In this document: piece after piece, positions 1 through 14,113 of the stretch
Layout of the letters: each line of letters starts with the position of its first letter
Position numbering within the stretch: position 1 is the first letter of the stretch
Assembly: GCF_019649055.1 (NCBI RefSeq)
Contig: NW_026570289.1
Coordinates: 62,001 to 126,000, forward strand
Origin: Paramacrobiotus metropolitanus
Taxonomy: Eukaryota; Tardigrada; Eutardigrada; Parachela; Macrobiotidae
Length of the DNA stretch: 64,000 bases
Direction of reading: 5' to 3'
Notes under the pieces: generated by a model
What the model saw: the letters and a program-made list of their open reading frames with translations, nothing else
What the model was told of the DNA's origin: nothing
The model's database searches: none
Made by a program: the position numbers and the translations under genes

Positions 1-3000
1 CTCCGCTTTAACCCCAATCAATTCCGATCGCTACGAAAGAATCATTCAAATCAAAACGGTAACGGCACAGTAACATGTTGACAAAGTAGTTTTGAAAAGT
101 CGTCTACCAGTATGAAAATAGCTGCTATTTAAAGCTTGCGTAAAGCTGACTACGTGGAGCCTAATATTCAAATCAACGGATCAATAAATCTGTTACATGC
201 TGGCCCAGTAGGGATGGTGATTAATTCTCAACCACACCGGAGAAGAAATCAAACAAATTGACTAGCCAGTCTCATGTTTCAGACAAACAATTCAGTGGTG
301 ATCAGCGTCCGCTAACATGTCTCATTTGTCCATCAGCAGCCACATGCAGAAAACTCGGCTCGATTAACAGAATTTACAGAAAGGAAATATAAAAAATGTT
401 GAGTGTAGACTGACTTAATTGGCAAAAGCGTTATTTCACACGATCGCTAAACAGTATTTTAATTAATTATTTACTACCTGTTTCAGGCCAAACGATTTAT
501 TTCACATTCTGGTGCAAAACACAGAATGTGAACAAGCATTAACCATTTTAAAAAATTATTTCCCCTTTTTTTAAAGGTCAAATAGACTCAATATATCAAC
601 CTACTCCTTTTGCTAATCCATTGTACTGCAATTCTCGAGCCCATCGCATTCCCTTCTCCTCGAAAATCCGCTCATTCGATGACGGTAGCAAGCGCGCCAC
701 GGTCAATTCGTCCGGGCTTTTATCTGAGAAGTAAAACCAAACATTTTATCAGCAGCATGCATTAAACAATTCAGCTTCCAAATTTGCTCATATCAGCGAA
801 AAAAGCTCTGTTCCGACAAAATACTTCCAATAAATCGATAAATTTGCAAATCAGCGAAAATTACACGAAAGGACTATCTACAGTGCGGTAATGCACCCAG
901 AATAATATGTACCGATAAAAACCGCACACTTTCTGCTGGAAACCCTTTGTCGTGTTCGTTTACAAATATAGCGTCAACACATTAACATTTTCTTAACTTC
1001 AATATGCAGTATCCAGTACTACAACAGTTTACTCGTAAAATACTGGCCGTTTTCAGTAAGCATTAAGGTATGACACGGCATCCTGCAGAAATCTGTATGA
1101 ATGATGTGTATGAATGATGTTTTAATCGTGGTCTTGTGCCGAAGAAGAATTACTCGTATATTCCTTAGAAAAGCCTGCCTCTAAAATTAATGTTTCAGAT
1201 ATGCTCACAATTTGCTCAAATTTCCTTTCATACTAACAAATTCAATGAAAATAAGTGCGGCAAAAACGGGAATTTAAAGACAATCTAGACAAACGACCAA
1301 TCCAGCCGCTCATACCTTCTTCGATCCAGAGCACCACACATTTATATATTTGGTCTTTGTATCGTGCATTGCATAACGTTTTTTCTGAAATCCTATTTCC
1401 GGGCTCCAAGGATTCAATGTCATGAAGTGGCAAGGCTAAAAGCAAAGAAACCACGCTATAAATTCATAAAGTAATGCAAAATTAGTGAAATAATCAGATA
1501 AGAGGTGACGACTTTATATCTGAAGTCCTTCAAAAAAATGTTAAGTTAAATGCCGTTACTTAATTGTTTCCAGTTATGCAGAGCCTTCTCACATAGAAGC
1601 ATTATGGTCGAAGCTACCAAAAAAACATTTCTAATACTGTACATCGCCGAGCTACGGTAAAATTTGTTGCACAGAAAGATAATTTTTCAAAAAACTTTTA
1701 TTCATAAAAAGTACAAATTCATCAAAAATTCAGAGCCACAATTTAAAGACGTAAATCTACCATTTTATCAATGATCTGCGGTATATCACGCGATTAGAAT
1801 CTGCACAACTTTTGCATTAAAAAAATGCCCAAAGGCGATAGATTTATTTCCGTGGTCGAGAAGTGTTTTGACAGAACGCAAAGGTAATTCTGAAAAGATA
1901 CACTGTCAATTTTAGAGACTGCCCACATTTAACGATCTAACCTCTCGTACAGTCAACGGTATCTGTTCAAAACTTTGAATCCTGTTCCTAACACCAGTAT
2001 TATATCATGCATCTGCAAGCCGGGTTATCGTGACTGCTTTTCTTACAATTATACGCAACAATTCAAGAAAACAGATAATAAGTACTGTTGGCACTGAAAA
2101 CCTTTCAGGAAAATTTAGGCCACGCTTTCGGCATTTTCTGGCATCCTATTTCTAAAACTAATTCAAAACACATTGAGCAGTTGTACTACATTCATATGCA
2201 AGAGAAATGTGGCGGTGTACAGAAAAAATTATCGGAATTTTAAATGAATAATTTTGCAGTTTACAGAATAACAGAAACAACACCTTCGTAATTGGGATAT
2301 TACTAATTATAAATTTATAAGTCGTAATGCGAACACGCATCCATACCTTTAACCGATGGAGGACATCCTTGTGCTTCATGCCAGTAGATTATAGCACTTC
2401 CGGAATATCCCAAATGGTTAACTTGACGTTTCAGAAAATGCGCAGCCATATCAAGAGTCCGAACTAATCTTTTCTTTTATTCACATCGCATGCTTCAGCT
2501 GGTAACCTATATAATTTAAAATCCCACACGCACTTACAAGTTAGTTATTATTACTCGTACGAACAATATTTGCACAAACATTAACTGTGGAACAAATCTG
2601 AAGCATTTTGATTGCATCTGCTGAGCGAAGCTCGCTTTGTAAGTACTTATTGCAAATAAAGTTAAAAAACTGGAAGTTTTCAACCACGTACACAGCCCAC
2701 TAAGAATACCTTTATAATTTACTATTATTTATCTATTTCTTATGCTTAAAAGTATGAAAAGATACTCATAATAACTAATCATCAGTAATTATCACAAGCA
2801 GTAAAAATACTCTCGCTGGAAATACATGAGATTCACAATCAATGTCACCGCTTTTATTACAATAGCATAAAACCAATACAAAGAAGGTAGTATTGTTAGG
2901 ACTGCATGAGCAAGGCGTCTGAATTCATGCGTCCAAGAACAAGTATGCAATCTGTAGATGGACGACCTTGAAAATATGAAGACTTCATATTTAATGCGTT

Positions 3001-6000
3001 TAAAGTAGGCAGCGAATCTACATAAACCCAAAAAGAGTGCTGCATATTGCATAATACGATGTAGCAGCTAATTCAGCCTAATTATAAGTAGTAACAATTC
3101 TAGAACCTAAAGCTTTTGAATCTTGACGCCAATAATAACAGTAGTAACATCATTAATTTTAAGATATTTTGATCAACGTCCTCAAAACGTGCTTTATAAG
3201 TTTAATAAATATTGATAATTCCGCTTTATGAAATTTCTTCAATAATGTTTTATAAAAAATGGTAAAACAATCACGCGCGCTGAACAAGCACGCACAGTAG
3301 TAGTAGTAAATTAGTAATCCTTGAGTGACTAATAAGTTATCTGTCACATTTTAAAAATATAAATATCTGTCATATTCATGATAATATTCTAGCTTAAAAT
3401 AGAACAGCCTGAAAAAATGCCAATAACAGGAAAATGTGCCCATTGCTTTACCGTTCAATATTTACTTTAACAATGTTCCTGAACTGATCATTAACGTAAG
3501 TACGATATAGCAAATGAACTTAAGCCTTATCATTATGGCAAGTAAGTATTAGAATTTAGCACGTCCTCTTTTTATTTAATATAATTTTAGAAGCAAAATA
3601 AATCTGTATATGTCACCAACTTAGCGTAATAAGTTATAATCTCATTGCATGCTAGTTATTCATGTAAGTAAGTAATGCACGCAACGATGTACTTCATTTT
3701 AAAATGAACAACCAAGACTAACCAAATTCAAAGTAAAACAGATAAAACAAAATATTTAAATTAGTAAATACTTAAATAAATTTTGCTTGGTGTACCTTGC
3801 ATGAGCAGGAGGCAATAAATTGCTCAAAGGCTGCATAAACGCTCTGCAATATGGTTTCAAAATCTACGATAGGCTGCAGGAAAGAGAAAATGCAATCTAG
3901 CAAGGCGGAAAGAGAATCAAGAAGCTCACAGGCCAAATGTGCAATAAACCAGGATTATGGCACGATCAGAACGATGGAGGTTCGATGTGGCAAATGCTCG
4001 CTTCAGCATGAAACACTGCGCTCTCATCGTTGAGAGCGCAAGAGCCGACGTCGCAAAACAAACTTAATCGATTTCAGTAAAAACACGAACAAAGAGCAGT
4101 ACATAAGGTTTTAGGCTGAATCTCTGTAGACAAAATAACAACGTTTTCGGATTTTTCAACAGGGAAGTCCCTGAGTGACGCCGGAAAGACAACTGTCAAA
4201 CATATCGATCTAAAGTCTGGTGAGACGCTTGAAAAAGTTTGGGCGTGAACTTTTAAATGGTGTTTTAGACCTGGGCTGTCACGCACTATAGTCAGATCTC
4301 TCAGCAGCGAATCGGAGTCTGAAGTATGAAATCAACAATCGAACTGCAAAATAATCGTTAACTGTGGGACGTGCCGATAAGACCAGTGAAAAGCGCTGTA
4401 TCTACTTATTAAAAATACGTACTTACTTATATAGCTGTCGATTTTGAAGTTTTTCGGATATGCATCGGTGAATCTGCTCAATCATCAGTCGATAAATTAA
4501 AATCAGAAAGGTACATATTAAGCACTTCTCTTGCAGTCACATATAATATTTTGACAATAAAAAGACTTCCCTAGTAGTTGTAAACTGTAGCCTCTTTAGA
4601 CTTCTGTGCTATGGTAATGCACACTTGTCATTGCTGTATAATTAATAATTTTATTAAAAAATGAATACACACTGTATTATTATACGTTTATGGTTGCAGC
4701 TTGCAAGTTCAACTGCAAAAGTGATTAGTACTACAGGTAGTATAAGCGCAGCAAATTTTTGTTGCCCATACTCGTAAGTATGCAGCATCGGCTCATATCT
4801 TTCGAACAATTTGACAATTAATGCGTTAATTTTGTAAAAATGATAATATGGCTCGATAAAGTATCCATTTTTTACCAATCAACTTATTGTAACCATAAAT
4901 CTGATACTGCAAAACTTCAAATTGTTAGACAGGACCTGCGACTCATTCCAAGGAAACCCGTTCTTTCAGCATTTATATACAATAAAGTTAGCACAAAAAA
5001 TTTGCTTACTGGTACTACAATTACAGCGAAATCTTTCTTATTGTTAGCCAATAGCGTGACCTTTAAAACAACCACACATGACACAAGTGAAAACTTCGTA
5101 ATCGCAAAATGCGCTGATGATTAAAATTTAAAAGTGCCGACTTTATCGGATGGCTGAGTTACTGTTAAATTAAAAACGGAATCCCTAGCCTCATAGAGTC
5201 ATAGTTATAATAATTGTGTTATTTAGATTTTAGAGCCAGCTTTGATATTACAGATTTTAGAGCCAGCTTTGATATTACGTGCATACGTCACAAGCAGTGT
5301 CACTTACCAATACTTAATGCTTATTGCTACAAGTTTATAATTATAGGTCTTTCGTAATCATAACATTGTATAGTCTTGGCTCTTGAACATATGTACATGA
5401 CGTTGACCATGCAAAAGATGCTATTAGACAAATTACCAAAAAAGTACAAAAATAATCTACGGCAGTTTGCTCGTGTGGAATACTTTACCGTGCCAGATAA
5501 GTACGGTACTATACTGTGCAAAACTTTACTGTGTTATTGTTCAAAGACTTACAAATTACTCAACTTGAAATGTGGCTTGAATTATGATTTCACAATACAA
5601 CTGCACTAGAGTAAGTGTAACTATATTGCATGTATCTAATTATAAAACAACAAAATATAGGGCTACGTTATGCGAATGAAACATTTTTGATTGACTAATT
5701 ATGTCATATAATTATATGTATTCGATAAAAGATCTACGCCGACCACGAGGCGTGAGATATTGTATGCTGGGTGGAACACACATTAATTAAAAACATTAAT
5801 ATTTTTGAAAAATGTACATACAGTTATCCCCTATGCAATGCTCTCGTAAATGATATATTACGAAAGATGGGTCACACAGAAATATATAAGTAAGTACTGC
5901 GATCGCATTTTCTTTTATTCCGCGAAACCATGTACAGAGTATTTCTTCATTCCGCTACAGCGAAAGATACCAAAAACGGATGTCAGGCTCACAGTCATCC

Positions 6001-6210
6001 GATACATCACACAGTTGAAGCGTAGAGATAAGCCATAAGAGATGCATGGATAAAAAAATTACAGCCAAAATCCAACAACAAAATTAAAACCCGGGGTCCA
6101 GCATTTTTGCAGTGTCAATCGATGGAATCATCACCGACCGCTTTAGGTTGGAAGTTGATGATTTAATAAGTCTCACTCTTCAAATAGCAACGGTATCTAC
6201 AAATACAGTA
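1..6210. other. AT-rich intergenic stretch, no gene recognised
   Basis: All open frames here are short (under about 100 codons) and low in complexity. None shows a recognisable domain or a convincing exon series. The only clear structure is a 27-base tandem duplication at 5225-5278. Distal exons or regulatory DNA of a gene to the left cannot be excluded. Confidence 0.5.
5225..5278. repeat. Perfect 27-base tandem duplication
   Basis: Two identical head-to-tail copies (5225-5251 and 5252-5278), each beginning agattttagagccagc. There is no difference between them, so the duplication is recent or is an assembly slip. Confidence 0.9.
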
Positions 6211-8850
6211 CTATTCAAGACAACATCGCACTCCACAATGGCTGTCATTACCTTTTGCGGCATCGTTCTCCACAAACTTCATATCCTTTGCAATGCCCAG
6301 CATGGCTCGTACTGACACAATTTTCTCCCTTGGTTTCCCGCTAAGTTTACCGATTCTTTCCTCCTCTCTATCAATTTTCTCCCATTCTTCAAACGATACT
6401 GGATCACACTGCCGTGAACGAAGTAGTTCCAAAATCTGAGTGGGATCGCGGATCTTATCGCTCAAATTCAAGCGACCAGACTGTATATCCTCCATCAAGG
6501 TATCCACCGTCTCGTATGCATCGTTCATGGTCGTTAAGATAACACCAACAGGGCCACGTTTAATCCATCCACTACAGTACAGCCCCGGCATCTGATCGAC
6601 TCTGCCCATATCGTTAGGAACGATGCACTCTGCAGAGTCGAAGGGAATACTGCCACACAGCGGAACTGCTTCGTATCCAATACTCCGAATTACAAGGCCA
6701 CACTTTATGATGTCCACGTCATCTGTGGAAACCACACCGGAAGAAATATCCATGGGATCCTAATGACAAAGCAAAATAGAAAACTTAACTCGCAATTGCA
6801 ACCGGGCAGCCGACTATCAAAAACATTGAGTTACCGCCGTTCCTGGCTCTTTTGTAAAACTGACAAAAACAACTGACACTTCCAGGAACCGATCTCACAA
6901 GTCAGAAAGTTCAAAAATTACCCACCCTTAGTCGATTGACAGAAAAATTCACAGCTTCGATTCTGTCATCACTCCGAACAATCTTTCTCGGACTAGCAAG
7001 AAATTTCAGATAGCAATTTTTGCCAGTGTCTGAAGGAACATTTCCGGCACAGCTCACCATCAACTCCATTAACCTCTTCCGCTGTCTGGGAAACTCTTTT
7101 AAATGATTTCTTATCAAAGCGACGTCAACTTCATTCAGAATTATATTAACATCCGGTAGTTTAGTCAATTCACGAAATTCCTTAATCGTAAACGCAACCT
7201 GTGCTGGTCCCCTACGTCCAACCTGGAAAAAAAGGAGACAATTACTCACGTCGATAAATACCAACTCAACTCGATTTCTCCACAAGTTCTAATAGACTAC
7301 TTTATTTTAATTGTAAGACAATTTCTTATATAAAACATTAATGCATACTTCTACTGCATTTTTATTGTTTTTTCATATTAGCTTTTTCCATACTTACCGG
7401 CATGCGTGTCTCAAAATAGCGTCGATTTACCGTGCAGTGCACAGTAGCAGAGTACATTCAAACAAACCTTATATCGCGATTTTTAAAGCAAACACTCCAT
7501 CCGTAGAAGTATTCGAGGTAAAACTTTATATATTGGTGCTGTACTTCACTCGAGATTTTTAAAAACTTAGGGGCACACATCACTTGCTTCGAGCTCGCAA
7601 ATCTCGCAAAAAACGTATCTATTTCGAAAACTATTCAAATTTACCTTACCTACGTAACTATTTATTTATTACTGCTTTACCAAAAAAATATTCCGGACTC
7701 GACTTCTACGCAGCGCTTCCAATGCATACTCCGTAATATCAGTTTTGCTCAGCGCATCCGGCGATGTGAGCAATATTCTCGCAACGTCAACCGCCACATT
7801 TCCTTGACCGACGATGACCGCTGAGGAATGGGAGAAATCGGGCTGAAAAGATGCATCGTCTGGAAGCCCATTATACCAGCCAACAATATTCCGAGCCGAG
7901 TACACACCAAATCCATCCTCACCGGGAATATCCAATAAACGATCGCGGGAAGCACCACTGGCTAAAACAACAGCATGGTATTGCTGGAGGAGTTCCGCCA
8001 CCGTTAGCGTTGACCCAATGGTTACACCGCCGAAAAAACGAAATTCTGGACATTTGGCTGTCGTGGAAAACGAGTGTATTACATTCTACAAATTTCCATA
8101 ACATGAAAACAGAATTACGTGAACACGTAAACAAGGATCGGGGAAACCGTAGCATCCACTCTTGCAAAAATGCAAATAAATCAGTAAAATTAATGATTAA
8201 CTATTAATCAAACATAAAAACACTGTAAAGCCCTTGTGGGCCTTATTGTATTTTTATCAATAAAAATAAATTCCACACAAGACAAAAAACCAGCTCAGAA
8301 TTTCGCGAAGATTTTTATCTGCTCGTGCAATAACGACAATTTAAAAGGTTAGAAGAACGTTCCTGTTGAAAGGCCTGCACAACTTACTTTCACTTCCGGA
8401 TGATCAGGAGCGACACCAAAGCGTACCAGTCCAAATGGGACTGGATATTTTTCAAACATATCCACACAAGATCCATTAATGTGCTGCAAAGTACAAAAAT
8501 TTCGAATTCATCAAATTTTAAAATAAATTTACAGCTTTCAGTTGTTCGACTTTTTTCCTACTGTTATCACTTGCTAAATTTGCAAAGTCTTTATCTCCTC
8601 ATTTTTTCGGCTCTCGGGACGCTATGGCGCATACTGCATATGTAGATACTGCTGTCGCGCATTTGGTACCAACCTTTAAAACATACTGTGCGCTATAAAA
8701 TCCTGCTGGTCCGCTGCCTACCACCGCGATTCGTGGCGCCTTCGAAGGATAAATTGTCGTCGAAAAGAATCTGCTACTTCTCAGAAATGGCACTGTACGC
8801 ATTGTGGAATTTATGGCGACTCGCGGAACAGTTCGCATGATGACAAGCAA
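6211..8850 (-). CDS. FDXR: NADPH:adrenodoxin (ferredoxin) oxidoreductase, mitochondrial
   Basis: This flavoenzyme passes electrons from NADPH to mitochondrial ferredoxin for Fe-S cluster, heme and steroid-type reactions in the matrix. Five exons fit GT-AG rules with matching phases: 8850-8674, 8483-8388, 8085-7681, 7222-6926 and 6759-6211, giving 507 residues against about 490 in mammals. The N-terminus is basic and hydroxylated without acidic residues, as in a mitochondrial presequence. Next come the FAD dinucleotide motif [17 protein letters not shown], then [19 protein letters not shown], the NADPH site [29 protein letters not shown], and the C-terminal [17 protein letters not shown] and KPREK motifs. 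All are in family order. The start could also be an in-frame Met at 8835. The short extra C-terminus (about 25 residues) is lineage-specific. The gene is divergent from KTI12 across about 760 bases. Confidence 0.95.
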
Positions 8851-9612
8851 ACTCTAAAAGCAATCTGGACCGTGAATAGGTTATAAAATATTCTATATAA
8901 ACCAATGAAATCTTAATTGGAAGAAGCTCTCAAACATCAATACCGACAATACGTCCAACAAGCGGTACCTCACGTTAGAAACATTTTTATGCAGAACTAT
9001 ACATGTCGTATTATATATCTCTGTACATTATGTCGAAGTAACTGAAAGCCCACAGAACTCACAATTAAAACTGAAAACTACAGTAATAACAACTTACAAT
9101 ATAACTGATAATGATGCTGATTGAGTGAACTAATCAGAAATATTTGTTTTACTATACAGGATACATATATTGTTTATTTAAAAAAAAAGAATATAATGAT
9201 ATATTGATTTATTCTGAATATTATACATAAAGTGTGTTGTAGCGGTGACCACCGCGGGCGAGCGGTCGCTTATTATAAAGGGTACTGGATAAGCACCGGA
9301 AGTTTTCGGAGGAGAACAGAGACATTCATAAATTTCTTATGATCTTATTATACAGTAACTGGAGATACTGGTAAGTGGTACCGTTATTCTATTGATTTCT
9401 ACACCTGTCCCTCGTGCATCATTGAACCTTTCACGGTTGACGGATCTTTCGCTAGGACATCTACAGATAGCCGCTACAGCTCGGAACCCTTCATATTGCG
9501 ATCGCAGTTATCAGGTTCGCTTTCGTGCACATTGGAATCGAGAGTCCAGAGCAATCTTCGTGCGCTTTCTGAACTCTGAGTGACCGAAAGCTTCATTTGA
9601 CTGGCCCCTATA
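8851..9612. promoter_or_regulatory. Divergent intergenic region between FDXR and KTI12
   Basis: This 762-base gap separates two divergently transcribed genes and should hold both promoters and 5' UTRs. It includes a poly-A run near 9180 and a GC-richer patch near 9240-9270. I see no convincing TATA box; the assignment rests on position alone. Confidence 0.4.
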
Positions 9613-10762
9613 ATGCCTCTTGTGATTTTGTGCGGCCTTCCCGCTTCCGGAAAAAGTAGCAGGGAGAGGGAGCTACAGCGGTATTTGGAGGAGACTGCGA
9701 AAATTCCCGTAATTGTTTTATCGGATTGTGTTCATTTTGGAGGATTGTCCAAAACTGAGTTGTACAGCAGTGAGTGTTTTAGCGTGACTGAAGGCTTACT
9801 TATTTTTTATGAACTTGCAGCTATGATCATTATCCGTTTTAAACAGGTTCTGCTGCAGAAAAAAATCTTCGAGCTGCTGTAAAATCAGATATTCAGCGTT
9901 CAATTTCTAAAGAAACCGTTGTCATTGTTGATGCTCTCAACTATATTAAAGGATACCGCTACGAAATTTGGTGTATTGCCAAATCGTCCAAAACTCCTCA
10001 ATGCATGGTACAATAACTACAGTTTATGTTGGAACCTGGAATAACTTGAAGCGTCTGCGTGATCAGTATTTTATATGCAGATTTGGTGCAATACTCCCAT
10101 TGAAACAGCCAAAAGTTGGAATTCTAGTATGCCGATAGCCCAGCAGTATTCGCCCGAAGTGTAAGTTACGGGAATTTGAGAAATACAGTTCTGTGTTATC
10201 TGTGCTAAAACTTTGGCTTCCTTGAGTGTGAAGATTTTTATTACAGTATTTAATTCGCTCCGATTGTATGGCAGATAATTAGCAGTTTGCGGAGGATGTC
10301 TAATGCCGGCGAACTGTTCATTTCAGGTATGACGCACTCGTTATGCGCTTTGAACCTCCTGATAGTCAGAATCGTTGGGAAAATCCATTGTTTACCGTTC
10401 TTCCGGAGGACGTTTTGCCTTTTAATGATATCCTTGCCTCTCTTCTGAACCGGCAACCTCCCCCTCCAAACCAGTCCACGCAATCACAGCCACTCGCACC
10501 CGTTAATTACCTGCACGAACTCGACAAGGTTACGCAGAACATAACGGCTGCCATTTTATCTTCTCAGCTTAATGGACAACCGGGAGACAAAATTATTGTA
10601 CCGGGCATCGTTGAACCAATTGCATTTGGCCAAAAGATATCCGCTCCGGAGTTAAGTCGTCTGAGGAGACAGTTTATCTCGCATTCGAGAACAAGACCCG
10701 TGGAAAATTTAGATAGAATTCCGCTGGTTTTTATTGAGTACTTAAAAAATACTGTGAAATAA
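9613..10762 (+). CDS. KTI12: KTI12-like P-loop protein (Elongator-associated tRNA modification factor)
   Basis: KTI12 is a P-loop ATPase that binds tRNA and supports Elongator-dependent modification of wobble uridines. Four exons join with consistent phases: 9613-9769, 9847-10007, 10081-10160 and 10327-10762, giving 277 residues. This is somewhat shorter than yeast (313) or human (about 350) family members. The N-terminus MPLVILCGLPASGKSS carries the Walker A loop. Exon 2 has VVIVDALNYIKGYRYE, the family's conserved motif B region. Exon 3 gives the CNTPIETAKSWN block, and exon 4 opens with YDALVMRFEPPDSQNRWENP, another family signature. The C-terminal part resembles the domain shared with PSTK. 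A polyadenylation signal AATAAA lies at 10934-10939. The gene converges on PINX1, whose stop is about 300 bases downstream. Confidence 0.93.
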
Positions 10763-10933
10763 AATTAATGAGACTTTCCGCCCTAGAAATATGAAATGCC
10801 GCCGATCCGTGAATGTTGGAGCACGGTGTCTGTGATGGTATCATACTGTCGTTGAGGTTTTCGAATATCATGCTATTTGGGACCAGTGTACCAGATAGTC
10901 ATGTTCTTTTAATGACTATTTCTTTTGGTTTGA

Positions 10934-10939
10934 AATAAA
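10934..10939 (+). terminator. Candidate polyadenylation signal of KTI12
   Basis: A canonical AATAAA hexamer lies 172 bases after the KTI12 stop codon, in the gap before the convergent PINX1 gene. No experimental support is available. Confidence 0.5.
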
Positions 10940-11064
10940 ATTTACATCATATGCCGGTACAGTCTATACGCTTGTTAATTATTACTCAGCGGTTTGTCGA
11001 GATCGTTAACGACCAAGCGATTTTATTTGATCTCAAAACTATCTGCAAGTAGAAATGATAAACT

Positions 11065-13128
11065 CTAATGCAGCAATTCATCGCCATAACCCACGATTTC
11101 AAATATATTCGAGCCCGGAAAAATGTTACCCTTTTGTTCATCGGATAAACGTCGAAAATGATTGCGCACACTCTCCATCGATAAACCATAAAATGTTTTT
11201 ACAAACGATCTAGTGACTGTTGTAGTTTCTTTCTTCTCTTCATTAGTTGTTTCAACGTCACGCGAGATCTTTTCGCTTCTGATTACCGGATTTTGTTCTT
11301 TCACAGACTTGCTAAAGTGCATTTCAGGCAGTATCTTCTCCACGACTGCAAAATCAGAGCTCATCTCGGTGGCGAAAACAGAATTTTCCTCCACTCTTTT
11401 TCGTTTCTTTTTGATAACCTTCTCCGTTTGTGTAACCACTTCAGTCTCCGTAAGCTTAACTGAGCTACACTGATCGATACCGCTTTCAGCCTAAAGAGTA
11501 TCGAGAATTCAAATATTTAAAAATAAGGCCATGTTTACAAAGACATACTACCGTTGTCATTTCCGGAGAATTTTGGGATTCTTCAACAGCGTCTTCTACA
11601 TGGTAGACGTCATCCAACTCCTGGTCGTCTGCGCACACGATTTCCGGTGGGACCAATTCAACAACCGTTTCAACACGCTTCCGTTTCTTCTTCGTTCGAC
11701 AGGACTCAACGGATACTGGAGGTTCAGCAGGTATTCTTTCGATACCATTATAGTCATCTTTCTGATGATGCAAAACATCCTACCAAATAAAGGCGTTCTC
11801 AAGGGCTCATATTGCGTCCCATAGGAAATGGACACCATTTTGTAGCAAAAAATCCCACTAACTGTACTCTGTAAGCAATAAAAAATGTCGGCACTCGTTC
11901 AGAACTCACCCTAGTTGGAATATCGTTATTAAGTTCTTTTTGCTCTGGTTCAAGCGGAGATGACATCTTTTCCTTCTTTTGTTTCAATTTCTTCTGGAAA
12001 TAATCCTGAATGTTATCCGAGCTCGTTGTGGTATGCAATCCGGTAACAAATGAAACCTCCGGTGATATAACCTAAAGATGGACGATTGCCAAATACAGCA
12101 AATTATGAAATTCATATAAAACATCGCAATCAGCGAATAGTTCTAAACTAAGGATCCGTTCTTAATGACTGCGGGCGCAATTCAAAATTTAAAAAAATTG
12201 CTTTGCATATAAGGGTAAGTTAAAAGTCTTGCGTTTACTTCGATTGCGCTGATGCTTATGTCGTCGCTCTTTTGTTGCCGAGTAGGAGCAGCTGAAGGAA
12301 TTCGTCCACCGAAAATGGAAGAGATATCTTCTTTGGAACGGCAACTCAAATCCTTTCCCTTTGCAAACTTGTGATAACTGAAAAATCAAATCTTGCGGAA
12401 TGCAAATAACACGTGATTGCAAAACGCGGCATCCGTTTACTGAATGCGGCCTTTCGTCGATTTTGATTTTTCTTCTAAAGGCATTGTGGTCGGTAATTTA
12501 GCATTCCCGACTGTCATTCCTGTCGCTGAGTTTTCAGGTTTCTTGTTGAGAGTGGCCAAAATTGCATTAAAATCGTCATTGTGTGCCAGCCAGTTGTTTT
12601 CATGCTGAATGCTGCAGCCCAAACCTGTCATATTAAAATCAGGTTTTAATTTCTACATTCTACCTAGGCTATTTCATTCATGAGCAGTACTTAGTCTCAA
12701 TAATATCTGAAAAGAATAGGTAAATTAGGAAAAAGAAATAAATATCGCTCAAGTACGAATATAATTAAGAATTCCTTCGTTTAATGTGAGATGCTTCTAA
12801 TAAAACCTAAATAAAAGAAAGCGACTACCTGGGACCCCCTAAACTTGCGTACCTCTCTGATCATCTTTGAATTTGGGTTGAAGATAGTCGGTGTCGCCCT
12901 GCCGTTCGCTACCCAGTCCATCGCCAGGTTGCCAGCCATATTTCTGCATAAGTTTCGAGCCAAACTGCTGCCAGTCTGTGATAGAATATCGTCAAATCTT
13001 TCATCCACAGCCGCTGGAGAACCAAAAAAAGTGATCACAATAAAAAGGAGACATACCAGATGATAAGCTTTTTCCTGTGGGTTGAGCGATATGACTTGCT
13101 TCTTCCTTGTTCCCGCCAATAATGACAT
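11065..13128 (-). CDS. PINX1: PINX1-like G-patch protein (telomerase inhibitor / nucleolar rRNA factor)
   Basis: PINX1 family proteins bind telomerase and help ribosome biogenesis in the nucleolus. Seven exons join in phase: 13128-13057, 12964-12853, 12624-12441, 12377-12239, 12071-11910, 11779-11552 and 11490-11065, about 440 residues. The start MSLLAGTRKK mirrors the family's MSMLAERRRK, so I reject the in-frame Met at 13158. The G-patch follows (FGSKLMQKYGWQPGDGLG, then GLGCSIQHENNWLAHNDDFN), then a basic block HYHKFAKGKDLSCRSKEDIS that closely matches vertebrate PINX1, and NIQDYFQKKL. The last two exons carry KKKRKR nuclear/nucleolar signals and acidic low-complexity sequence. The exon 2 acceptor could also lie three bases upstream, adding a Gln. 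Confidence 0.93.
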
Positions 13129-13533
13129 TTCGTAAGGATGACTACTTCCGAAGCACAAACAGCAATGACTTCTGTATGCACGGACGCAGTAAAGTCTCCC
13201 TTCTGTTACCCTGTATCAACTTAAAGGCTTATATCAACACTCGTAGCTGAGTAGCTCTGTTGAGGACTTGTGGGTATTTGCAGTTTGCGGTTCAAGTTTC
13301 AAGGCAAACCGAGGCGGTCGAAGACCTAAAATTATCACTGGCACTTGTACAACCATTGACAAGGAACAGATTGCCAGACTTACCGTTAGCGACATACCTT
13401 ATATGAGATGCTGTAAATGAATACGTTTCAATTATAAACTAATTTAGTTCTTATTGCCACGCCGAGATATCATCATCTGAAATCGAAAAAGTTAGTCTCG
13501 GGTAGTCTCATCGGGTAGTCTCGGGTAGTCTCA

Positions 13534-13568
13534 TCAAATTTTTAACAGCATAGCTGTTAAAAATTTGA
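13534..13568. repeat. Perfect 16-bp-stem hairpin, first of a small cluster
   Basis: The stem tcaaatttttaacagc pairs perfectly with its complement around a 3-base loop (ata). A second, slightly altered palindrome with the same AACAGC-ATA-GCTGTT core lies at about 13600-13634. A half copy at about 13672-13694 keeps only the left stem and the core. The two full copies are joined by a repeated aatttgatttaaaaaatt spacer. Confidence 0.85.
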
Positions 13569-14067
13569 TTTAAAAAATTAAAAATTTGATTTAAAAAATT
13601 AAAAATTTTAACAGCATAGCTGTTAAAAATTTTTAACCTCAAAAGAAAATCGGGTACAGTATGAGTAGTCTCATCAAATTTTTAACAGCATAGCTGCACA
13701 CTGCACAGTATGCACAGCCACCCAACGGGTCCACCTGCCTGCCCCACGGCTCACGGGTAAGCACGTGCGATACTTGGCAGTTGGCAGGACAGCCAGGACT
13801 TCTGTTTTTTGACAATACCGCCGATGGCGCAGAATCGTCGACCGGATGTGAAGGAGTGGAATGGACTGGTGGAACTGAGTCTGGTAGAATTGATTAAATT
13901 AAAATTGTTATACTGAAATTTACCGGTGATGAGACCGCCGCATATTTACTAATCATAATCTGTAACTATAATATTTATATTTACCAGATTCTTATTAGAG
14001 GCAATCGTTTACTTATACCGTAGTGCATATGCTTATACTCGTAAAAATGAAATCATTCGAATAGACC

Positions 14068-14113
14068 GGCCACGGACCACAAGAAACGCACAGGTGAAGC
14101 CGAGGCTCTTTCT
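14068..14113. repeat. Dispersed repeat, copy 1 (core similar to 45974-46019)
   Basis: The 46-base core ggccacggaccacaagaaac... recurs at 45974-46019 with a few substitutions and no gap. Similarity trails weakly into both flanks. It may be the conserved end of a SINE or LINE, but I cannot assign a family. Confidence 0.6.
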
